A stretch of 9,379 nt of DNA, from contig JAITJY010000016.1 of NCBI GenBank assembly GCA_031278675.1, positions 1 to 9,379 of the forward strand. The letters run 5' to 3'. The stretch is from Bifidobacteriaceae bacterium. GTDB lineage: Bacteria > Actinomycetota > Actinomycetes > Actinomycetales > WQXJ01. Each line of letters begins with the position of its first letter. The first letter of the stretch is position 1. Made by a program: the position numbers and the translations under genes. A model generated the notes under the pieces. The model worked only from the letters and a program-made list of their open reading frames with translations, searched no databases and was not told the origin of the DNA. Below, one piece after another: positions 1-4,731 of the stretch.

Positions 1-7
1 TTGTCAT
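1..7 (-). CDS. First codons of a gene running off the left edge
   Basis: On the minus strand an ATG at 7-5 overlaps the stop codon of the PadR-like fragment in an ATGA arrangement. It is preceded by a good ribosome-binding site (AGGAG, complement of 15-19) seven bases upstream of the ATG. Only Met-Thr and one further base are inside the window, so the product cannot be named. In actinobacteria a gene translationally coupled to a padR gene is often a small membrane protein or transporter controlled by that regulator; this is family knowledge, not seen here. Confidence 0.45.
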
Positions 8-147
8 GATGCCTCTCCTTCCAATACTCGTTCGCCGTTGGCGACAAGCTCCCGCAGGCGGTCCAACTCCTCGGCCAGGGCCGCGCGGCCGGCTGCAGTC
101 AGGGCGGACTCCTTGCGCCCCGGCCCCGCGCCCCACCGACCCCGCCC
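4..147 (-). pseudogene. 3' fragment of a PadR-like transcriptional regulator
   Basis: The minus-strand frame ending at the TGA at 6-4 encodes about 47 residues, including RKESALTAAGRAALAEELDR followed by LRELVANGERVLEGEAS. This matches the end of a PadR-family winged-helix domain (typically RKYYRLTxAGRAALAEEL) and the helix after it. PadR proteins are cytoplasmic repressors, usually of about 100-180 residues. The upstream part, including the DNA-recognition helix, is missing: an in-frame TAA lies at 150-148 and the repeat array begins about 30 bp beyond. There is no start codon in the remaining stretch, so this is probably a truncated, non-functional gene. The stop overlaps the next start by four bases, suggesting a former regulator/target operon. 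The family call rests on the AGRAALAEEL signature only. Confidence 0.6.
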
Positions 148-180
148 TTACCCACGCCATCGCGCGAGCCGACCTCTCGG

Positions 181-860
181 CCCGGCGAACCCCGGACCGA
201 AGGCTGGTCAAAACTGCGGGTAACGGCCGATTCTTCGCGTTACCCGCAGTTGTGACCACTCTCGGGCGCGGCTCAATCTGCCCAGATTTGCGTTTACGCA
301 GGTGGCGCGGCTGCCCGCTCTGGGGTGGTCGCGGTCCGGTTGGTCAAAACTGCGGGTAACGGCCGATTCTTCGCGTTACCCGCAGTTGTGACCACTCTCG
401 CGCGCGGCTCAATCTGCCCGGATTTGCGTTTACGCAGGTCACCGGTTCGCCCGGCACGCGGCACCCCAGGACCGGTTGGTCAAAACTGCGGGTAACGGCC
501 GATTCTTCGCGTTACCCGCAGTTGTGACCACTCGCGCGCGCGGCTCAATCTGCCCAGATTTGCGTTTACGCAGGTCACCGGTTCGCCGGGCACGCGGCGC
601 CCCAGGGATGATTGGTCAAAACTGCGGGTAACGGCCGTTTCTTCGCGTTACCCGCAGTTGTGCCCACTCGCGCGCGGCTCAATCTGCCCAGATTCACGTT
701 TACGCAGGTGGCGCGGCTGCCCGCTCTGGGGTGGTCGCGGGCCGGTTGGTCAAAACTGCGGGTAACGGCCGATTCTTCGCGTTACCCGCAGTTGTGACCA
801 CTCTCGCGCGCGGGCCGACCTGCCCAGATTCGCGTTTACGCAGGTCACCGGTTCGCCCGG
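181..860. repeat. Tandem array of five ~136-bp units, each with a long hairpin
   Basis: Units begin at 205, 341, 477, 613 and 747, giving periods of 136, 136, 136 and 134 bp; a degenerate tail of a further unit precedes them (about 181-204) and the last unit is cut short near 860. Each unit starts with a 21-bp inverted repeat whose core arms are AACTGCGGGTAACG and CGTTACCCGCAGTT, flanked by TGGTCA and TGACCA with one internal mismatch and a 12-base loop. In unit 1 the arms are 205-225 and 238-258. The left arm is identical in all five; unit 4 has one change in the loop and one in the outer right arm. A second conserved block carries a small palindrome, TGCGTTTACGCA, altered in unit 4 and by one base in unit 5. 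The remaining ~36 bp exists in two versions, A after units 1 and 4 and B after units 2, 3 and 5. I see no credible gene inside. Confidence 0.95.
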
Positions 861-866
861 CTCGGG

Positions 867-1044
867 GCACTGCTCCGCCAAGAGTACGAGCGGGGTCTGA
901 GCATCCGAGAACTAGCCGCCCCGACCGACTTCACCGTGCCTCGCGTCAGGAGCCTGCTGGACTTGGCCGGTGCGCAGCTACGGCCCCGCGGCAACCAAGG
1001 AAGCAACGGCAGGGCGCATCAAGCTGCGGCTGGAGGCCAGCTAG
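867..1044 (+). pseudogene. Truncated, frameshifted small helix-turn-helix protein gene
   Basis: The frame from 867 reads ALLRQEYERGLSIRELA, then TDFTVPRVRSLLDLAGAQL and RPRG. This is the pattern of the small actinobacterial helix-turn-helix proteins (HTH_58-like: YExGxSIRELAxxTGxSxGxVxRLLxxAGxxLRxRG). After RPRG, near 990-995, the sensible reading moves to another frame, ATKEATAGRIKLRLEAS, ending at the TAG at 1042-1044; loss of two bases or gain of one would explain it. No start codon or N-terminal ~15 residues are present because the reading frame runs straight into the last unit of the repeat array. I infer a dead gene whose 5' end was lost at the array boundary. The original would have been a DNA-binding protein of about 75 residues. 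The family assignment is from pattern memory. Confidence 0.6.
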
Positions 1045-1125
1045 CGCCAGCACAGCCGGGGGCAGCCCGCAGCCCGGCAGCTCAGGCGCGGCGCAGCGCG
1101 CGAGCACCCGGCACCGGAGACCGCC

Positions 1126-1134
1126 TGCGATAAT
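1126..1134 (+). promoter_or_regulatory. Extended -10 promoter element for the RidA gene, probably leaderless
   Basis: TGC followed by GATAAT matches an extended -10 element (TGn plus TATAAT with one mismatch). Its 3' end lies six bases before the ATG at 1141, placing transcription start at or within a base or two of the start codon. No Shine-Dalgarno sequence sits at a usable distance (GGAGA at 1116-1120 is 20 bases away). Together these suggest a leaderless mRNA, which is common in actinobacteria. No convincing -35 is seen. Confidence 0.5.
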
Positions 1135-1140
1135 TGGCTC

Positions 1141-1785
1141 ATGGCCGACACCAGCACCAACGCCAACACCGACACCAACACCAACACCGACACCAGCACC
1201 AACACCGAGACCAGCACCAACACCGACACCAACGCCAGCACCAACACCGACACCAACACCAACACCAACACCAACACCAACACCAACACCGGCACCAACA
1301 CCAATGATCCCCGCCCGCCTCCAGACACCGCCACCTCGCGGCTCGCCGCCCTGGGCATTGAGTTGCCGACGCCTCCCGCACCCGTCGCCGCTTACGTTCC
1401 GGTCCGCGTCAGCGGCCTGACCGCGTTTGTCTCCGGCCAGGCGCCCATCCGGGACGGCCAGGTGGTTTACCGCGGCCGGCTCGGCGATGACGTGACCGCC
1501 GCACAGGGGTACGATGCCGCCCGCTTGACCGCCTTGAACATCCTCGCCCAGTTGCGTGCCGCGTTGGGTAGCTTGGACCGGGTAGCGCAGGTGGACAGGC
1601 TGGTGGTCCTGGTTGCCTGCACAGCCGATTTTGCCGACCATCCCCAGGTCGCGAACGGCGCCTCCGACCTGCTGGTAGCAGTGTTCGGCGAAGCCGGTCG
1701 CCATGCACGCGTCGCCTGCGGCGTCGCGTCCCTGCCATTCAACACCCCGGTCGAGATCGAAGCCCAGGTAACACTGAAACCCTGA
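1141..1785 (+). CDS. RidA (YjgF/YER057c/UK114) family protein with Thr-Asn repeat N-terminus
   Basis: The 214-residue product has two parts. Residues about 4-55 are a low-complexity alternation of Thr with Asn/Asp (occasional Ser, Glu, Ala, Gly). Residues about 65-214 form a RidA-like domain: SRLAALGIELP, then VPVRVSGLTAFVSGQAPIRDG, and near the C-terminus QVANGASDLLVAVFGEAGRH and VASLPFNTPVEIEA. This is the actinobacterial RidA subgroup with AxYVP and GVASLP motifs. RidA proteins are cytosolic trimers; several hydrolyse reactive enamine/imine intermediates from PLP enzymes. Arg190, in the HARxxxGVA context, sits where RidA carries its substrate carboxylate-binding arginine. The family usually begins within a few residues of the LAALGI segment, so the first ~60 residues are an unusual addition. 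No in-frame ATG or GTG lies between 1141 and the domain, and an extended -10 element fits the 1141 start; a TTG or CTG start at the domain edge cannot be excluded. The exact substrate is unknown. Confidence 0.85.
   Translation: MADTSTNANTDTNTNTDTSTNTETSTNTDTNASTNTDTNTNTNTNTNTNTGTNTNDPRPPPDTATSRLAALGIELPTPPAPVAAYVPVRVSGLTAFVSGQAPIRDGQVVYRGRLGDDVTAAQGYDAARLTALNILAQLRAALGSLDRVAQVDRLVVLVACTADFADHPQVANGASDLLVAVFGEAGRHARVACGVASLPFNTPVEIEAQVTLKP
1150..1305 (+). repeat. In-frame hexanucleotide repeat (ACCAAC / ACCGAC) coding for Thr-Asn/Thr-Asp
   Basis: About 26 tandem hexamers, mostly accaac and accgac with variants such as accagc, acgcc and accggc, run through the 5' end of the RidA gene. The most uniform stretch is at about 1252-1290. 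Because the unit is six bases, gain or loss of copies would change protein length by two residues per unit without shifting frame. Both strands have long open frames here only because of the repeat. Confidence 0.93.
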
Positions 1786-1790
1786 CCCCT

Positions 1791-1802
1791 TGAGGCGCCT
1801 CA
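1791..1802. terminator. Small perfect palindrome after the RidA gene, possible weak terminator
   Basis: TGAGGCGCCTCA is a perfect 12-bp palindrome six bases after the RidA stop, followed by GTTTGTG. As RNA it forms only a 4-bp stem with a 4-base loop, so it is a weak terminator at best. Its symmetry would also suit an operator for the following promoter (-35 at 1823). The evidence does not decide between these. Confidence 0.3.
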
Positions 1803-1822
1803 GTTTGTGCGGGCCGGAGGGG

Positions 1823-1851
1823 TTGCCTGCGGTCAGCCGAGCTTATAGCGT
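1823..1851 (+). promoter_or_regulatory. Candidate promoter for the pilin-like membrane protein gene
   Basis: TTGCCT (1823-1828) and TAGCGT (1846-1851) are separated by exactly 17 bp and fit -35 TTGnnn and -10 TAnnnT consensus elements. They lie 45 bp upstream of the ATG at 1897, leaving a leader of about 40 bases that carries the Shine-Dalgarno sequence AAGGAG at 1885-1890. Confidence 0.45.
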
Positions 1852-1896
1852 GGACGTTGATCGCGAGCCACTTCGTTTCCCGCTAAGGAGCGTCCC

Positions 1897-2673
1897 ATGT
1901 CCGAAGGCCAGCCCGGACCGGTCCCTATCCCACCGCCCAACTTGTCCCCCAGCGCCGAGCCCGGCTACCTGTCTGGCTCCCAACCCGGATTCCCCGGGGC
2001 ATCCCAACCCGGATACCAGCCATTCGCTCAACCCGGCTCCCCACCCGCATCCGGGCCCAGCGCCGAGCCCGGCTACCTGTCTGGCTCCCGACCCGGCTAC
2101 CCCGGGGCATCCCAACCCGGATACCAACCATTCGCTCAACCCGGCACCCCACCCGCATCCGGGCCCGGTGCCCAGCCCGGCTCCCAGCCGGGCTACCCGC
2201 CACCCGCCCAGCCCAAGCGCCGCACCGGGCTGTTCATCGCCCTGTCGGTGGGCGGCGGGCTGCTTGTCCTGGCCCTGGTGCTTTTCGTTGTGATCGCCAT
2301 CCCGCTATTCACGCAGCAGCAAGGCAAGGCGGAAGACACTTACGCCCAGGCGGATCTCAGGGCCTTGGCCAACGAGATCGCCTCAGGCTACGCCTATTCC
2401 AGCGATCAGCAGATTAACGTCAGCGTGGACGGCGACAACTACCTGGTCACGGTCTACGGCTCCTCCTCCTTCGACAGCTACGAGGTCACAATCCCACGCG
2501 CCAGCGGCGTCGAGTTGCAGCCATCCTCCCACTTCGAGTCCCGCGATAGTTGGTGCGTCGGCGTCCACACGGACGCAGGCACCGTCAACGACTTTGCCTT
2601 CACCGCCTTGGGCGGCATGATCGAAGGCGCCGTCTGCGACACCAGCGGCGGCACCGCGACCGTCATCAATTAG
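1897..2673 (+). CDS. Proline-rich, single-pass membrane protein with pilin-like extracellular domain
   Basis: The start is fixed by AAGGAG (1885-1890) six bases before the ATG. The 258-residue product has three parts. Residues 1-108 are rich in Pro, Gly, Gln and Ser and contain a 36-residue duplication (19-54 and 55-90), ending in the basic stretch KRR. Residues about 111-136 are a transmembrane helix. Residues 137-258 are predicted outside the membrane. The sequence around and after the helix, VVIAIPLFTQQQGKAEDTYA and QADLRALANEIASGYAYS, resembles the N-terminal helix of type IV pilins and pseudopilins (IAIPxFxxQxxKAxDxxAxxDLR). The usual prepilin peptidase site (G/F-T-L-I-E) is absent, so it should stay membrane-anchored instead of being processed into a pilus. 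Cys220 and Cys247 could form a disulfide. Proline-rich N-terminus plus one helix plus an exported domain is a recurring actinobacterial architecture of mostly unknown function. I assign no specific role. Confidence 0.8.
   Translation: MSEGQPGPVPIPPPNLSPSAEPGYLSGSQPGFPGASQPGYQPFAQPGSPPASGPSAEPGYLSGSRPGYPGASQPGYQPFAQPGTPPASGPGAQPGSQPGYPPPAQPKRRTGLFIALSVGGGLLVLALVLFVVIAIPLFTQQQGKAEDTYAQADLRALANEIASGYAYSSDQQINVSVDGDNYLVTVYGSSSFDSYEVTIPRASGVELQPSSHFESRDSWCVGVHTDAGTVNDFAFTALGGMIEGAVCDTSGGTATVIN
1951..2166 (+). repeat. Tandem 108-bp coding duplication
   Basis: Positions 1951-2058 and 2059-2166 are two near-identical 108-bp copies encoding 36 residues each (starting SAEPGYLSGS). Protein differences are few: Gln/Arg, Phe/Tyr and Ser/Thr. 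A degenerate third start follows at about 2167. The near identity suggests recent slippage or unequal recombination. Confidence 0.92.
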
Positions 2674-2681
2674 ACGATGCC

Positions 2682-2713
2682 GCCCCGCACGCCCGGGCGC
2701 TAAGTCGCGGGGC
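2682..2713. terminator. Hairpin between convergent genes, likely bidirectional terminator
   Basis: Arms GCCCCGC (2682-2688) and GCGGGGC (2707-2713) pair perfectly and enclose a small inner palindrome, GCCCGGGC (2691-2698). The hairpin fills the whole 40-bp gap between the plus-strand stop at 2673 and the minus-strand stop at 2714. There is no U-tract on either side, as is often the case for actinobacterial intrinsic terminators. Confidence 0.55.
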
Positions 2714-3391
2714 TCAAGTTGCCCAGTGCCAGCCGTCCGGGCCGGCACCGATCTCAAAGTGGTACTTCGCTATGCCGAGGTCAACCTCGCCGTAAGGTCC
2801 GCCGGGGTAGCCACGGACGGCATCGTCCTCTAAGCCGAAACGGAAACGCTGCTGGTTCATGGCCGTGGGGGCAAGCTGGGCGGCCTCAAGGCCCCGCCGG
2901 AACCAGTCGGGAAACGGCGGGACGGCGCTGGTCAAAGCCTCAATCGGCTTGACTTTGTGACTGTGCCCGCCGCTCTCGCCGTAGCCGATCGCCACCGCCG
3001 CGTAGATCACCTGGCCCGCACCCAGGGTGACGGGCATCGCGCGCTTGGAGAACGTCATACCCACCCAGCAGGTCGCGAGGCCCAGTTGAACCGCCCGCAA
3101 CACCACGCGTTCGCCCTGGTAGCCGCACGCCTCCGCACCCCCACCAGCCTTCGGGCCGACGATGGCGACATAGTTGCGCACCCCCCGGAACTGCCCCAGG
3201 GAGCGGGCGCCGCCGAAGGCTTTGGGCTCGTCCAGCACCAATTGCAACGCCAAGCCCGCCGCAGTGTTCGCCTCTTCGACGGTGGCCCGCAAGTCAGCCG
3301 CCACCTCATCTGGGAGCGGACGGTCGGTGTAACGGCGCACGGCGTGGCGCGCCCGGATCGCTTGGTTCAGTGGCATTGTCGGTTCGTTCAT
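2714..3391 (-). CDS. Nitroreductase-family flavoprotein (TM1586-type)
   Basis: The start ATG at 3391-3389 has AAAGG seven to eight bases upstream on the minus strand; the open frame continues further upstream only as a shadow of the potD-like gene. The 225-residue product begins with AIRARHAVRRYTDRPLP (from residue 11), the FMN-phosphate-binding arginine motif of nitroreductases (RxSxRxF-like). It later has LEAAQLAPTAMNQQRFRF (168-185) and EVDLGIAKYHFEIGA (202-216), which fit the two-lobed putative TM1586 nitroreductase group (AxxAPSAxNxQpw and DxGiaxxHFEla). Such enzymes are cytosolic FMN-dependent oxidoreductases with poorly known substrates. The gene follows the potD-like gene by 40 bp on the same strand and may be co-transcribed with it, but no functional link is evident. 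Confidence 0.8.
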   Translation of the reverse strand: MNEPTMPLNQAIRARHAVRRYTDRPLPDEVAADLRATVEEANTAAGLALQLVLDEPKAFGGARSLGQFRGVRNYVAIVGPKAGGGAEACGYQGERVVLRAVQLGLATCWVGMTFSKRAMPVTLGAGQVIYAAVAIGYGESGGHSHKVKPIEALTSAVPPFPDWFRRGLEAAQLAPTAMNQQRFRFGLEDDAVRGYPGGPYGEVDLGIAKYHFEIGAGPDGWHWAT

Positions 3392-3431
3392 GACTGGGCC
3401 CTTTCTGCGGCTGGTCAGCGTCACCGCGCTC

Positions 3432-4526
3432 CTAACCGGCGAAGCTGGCCCAGACCTCGGCGTACCTGCCCATCGTCTCATCGTCGCAGGTCTTGACCAA
3501 CTCCAGCTTCGCCTCGTCCGGGGGCACAATGGCGCGGTCTGATTGCATCGCTGGGTCCAGGTATTCGTAAACACCTTGGATCTGCGCGTTGAAGCCGACA
3601 TAGTTGCCTGCCTCGGCGGCGTTCTTCGGGTCCAGCATCCAGTTGATGAAGACCTTCGCGTCCTCCAGGTTCTTCGAGCCGGATGGCACAACCCAGTTGT
3701 CTTCGAAGATGGAGACGCCTTCCGTCGGATAGACAAAGGTGATCGCGGGGTTGACCGTCCAGGCCCGGTGCGTGTCGCCGTTCCAGATCATCGCCATCGA
3801 GTTCTCGCCCGCGCCGAGCCGCGCTGCCGTCGCATCCGAGTCGATCGCGTTGGTTCGGGTCTTGAAATCGGTCAACAGATTGGCGGCGGCTGCCCACTGC
3901 GCCGAGTCCGTGGTGCAAGGCTGCGCACCAACGGCGCGGAGCGCTGCGTTAACCCCGTCGAACATGTCATCGAGGACACCGATCTTCCCCGCGTAAGGCG
4001 TCTCCCAATTGAAAAAGTCGGACCATGACCGCGGCGGTTCCTGGTCCGCAGCCAGCAACGACGCGTCGTAGGCGAAGCCGGTGGTGCCGTACATATAGGG
4101 CGCGGAGTATTCGCGCTCGGGGTCGTAATACGGGTGGAGGGCGCTCTCCATGATATTCGAGGAGTTGGCTAACTCCATCGCGTTGATTTTCTGGGCCCAG
4201 CCGCGCTCAATCATGATCTCGACGGCGTAGTCGCTGGGCACCACCAGGTCATACCCACCGCCGCCGGTCTCTTCCATCTTGGCGAGCAGGTCATCGTTAC
4301 TTCCGAAGAATTCGACCGTGGCTTGAATCCCGGTCTCTTCCTCAAAGCGCTCAAGCAGCGCGGTTGGGAAGTAGTCATCCCAGGTGTAGATCGCGATCCC
4401 GCCACCGCCAACTACGGCGCGGATGCCGCCGCAGGCCACAAGTCCGCTAGACGCGATCAGCCCCACGCAAAGTAGTAGGCTGATGCGACCCCGGGTTGCT
4501 CTAGCGGGCGAACGGCTCGTCTTCAT
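3432..4526 (-). CDS. potD: PotD/PotF-like polyamine ABC transporter substrate-binding lipoprotein
   Basis: The start ATG at 4526-4524 follows a strong AGGAGG (complement of 4536-4541) by nine bases. The 364-residue protein has a basic N-terminus, a hydrophobic segment and a lipobox (LVAC, Cys32), so it should be a membrane-anchored exported lipoprotein. Mature-domain features match spermidine/putrescine-binding proteins: IYTWDDYFPTALLERFEEET (46-65), YDLVVPSDYAVE (92-103), KIGVLDDMFDGVNAALRAVG (181-200), MAMIWNGD (244-251) and AKVFINWMLDPKNAAEAGNY (290-309). Compared from memory with E. coli PotD, Trp34 (Trp49 here), Tyr85 (Tyr100), Asp168 (Asp187), Trp229 (Trp248) and Asp257 (Asp276) appear kept; Glu171 is Asp190 and Trp255 appears replaced (Glu275), so specificity may differ. 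No potA, potB or potC gene is in the window; the gene downstream is a nitroreductase and only a short hydrophobic remnant lies upstream. Confidence 0.88.
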   Translation of the reverse strand: MKTSRSPARATRGRISLLLCVGLIASSGLVACGGIRAVVGGGGIAIYTWDDYFPTALLERFEEETGIQATVEFFGSNDDLLAKMEETGGGGYDLVVPSDYAVEIMIERGWAQKINAMELANSSNIMESALHPYYDPEREYSAPYMYGTTGFAYDASLLAADQEPPRSWSDFFNWETPYAGKIGVLDDMFDGVNAALRAVGAQPCTTDSAQWAAAANLLTDFKTRTNAIDSDATAARLGAGENSMAMIWNGDTHRAWTVNPAITFVYPTEGVSIFEDNWVVPSGSKNLEDAKVFINWMLDPKNAAEAGNYVGFNAQIQGVYEYLDPAMQSDRAIVPPDEAKLELVKTCDDETMGRYAEVWASFAG

Positions 4527-4539
4527 TGTCTAACCCCTC

Positions 4540-4662
4540 CTAATTGACCCAACACAACCTTCGCCATCGTCCCAAAGCCTTACCGACGATGGCGAGCAGC
4601 GAAAAGTAGCCCACAAGCACCAGTGTAAGTGGGAGGTCGCCCGAATAACTAATGAACTCTGT
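4540..4662 (-). pseudogene. 3' remnant of a membrane (permease-like) gene
   Basis: Read on the minus strand, 4662-4540 is open for 40 codons and ends in a TAG at 4542-4540 that overlaps the Shine-Dalgarno sequence of the PotD-like gene. It encodes TEFISYSGDLPLTLVLVGYF followed by SLLAIVGKALGRWRRL and a short tail: one hydrophobic helix then a basic end, as at the C-terminus of many ABC permeases. An in-frame TAA lies immediately upstream (4665-4663) and there is no ATG, so it is not an intact gene. The stop placed exactly at the next gene's ribosome-binding site is what a neighbouring operon gene would show. I infer a decayed permease gene, possibly the lost partner of the PotD-like protein; chance hydrophobic reading is the alternative. 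Confidence 0.35.
4561..4595 (-). other. 11-bp perfect inverted repeat upstream of the PotD-like gene
   Basis: TCGCCATCGTC (4561-4571) and GACGATGGCGA (4585-4595) are perfect arms around a 13-base loop, ending 34 bp before the PotD-like start codon. The structure lies in the leader if transcription comes from upstream on the minus strand. No U-tract follows; it could be a weak terminator, an mRNA-stabilising stem or an operator. It overlaps the permease-like remnant. Confidence 0.5.
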
Positions 4663-4672
4663 TTAGTCGGTC

Positions 4673-4703
4673 GGCCCCGCCAGGTCCAGTCCGTGGCGGG
4701 GCC
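4673..4703 (-). terminator. Likely terminator of the TAXI solute-binding protein gene
   Basis: GGCCCCGCCA (4673-4682) and TGGCGGGGCC (4694-4703) form a perfect 10-bp GC-rich stem with an 11-base loop. It begins 28 bases downstream of the stop of the minus-strand gene at 4732. No U-tract follows, so it may be a U-less actinobacterial terminator. If it works, the PotD-like gene needs its own promoter in 4596-4672; TACACT on the minus strand there (complement near 4620) is a weak -10 candidate. Confidence 0.6.
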
Positions 4704-4731
4704 AACACTAAGGAGGGCTCCGGGGTGCCCA

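Noticed and set aside
6..359. Plus-strand open frame of 117 codons
   Set aside because: It runs through the antisense of the PadR-like fragment and into the hairpin array; composition is not protein-like and there is no ribosome-binding site.
205..860. CRISPR array
   Set aside because: Repeats are about 136 bp apart with long conserved units, and the spacers come in only two recurring types; no cas gene is nearby.
731..1420. Plus-strand 229-codon frame with Pro-Thr repeats
   Set aside because: It is another frame through the array, the helix-turn-helix remnant and the hexamer repeat; the overlapping frame has the clear RidA domain.
946..1704. Minus-strand frames with long Val-Gly, Leu-Val or Cys-Trp runs
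   Set aside because: These are produced only by reading the hexanucleotide repeat in reverse and carry the antisense of the RidA domain; no start signals.
2957..3496. Plus-strand 179-codon frame
   Set aside because: Antisense of the nitroreductase-family gene and the end of the potD-like gene, both with clear family motifs.
3392..3736. Upstream extension of the nitroreductase frame to 340 codons
   Set aside because: The extra 115 residues are an Arg/Ser/Thr-rich shadow of the potD-like gene; the ATG at 3391 has its own ribosome-binding site.
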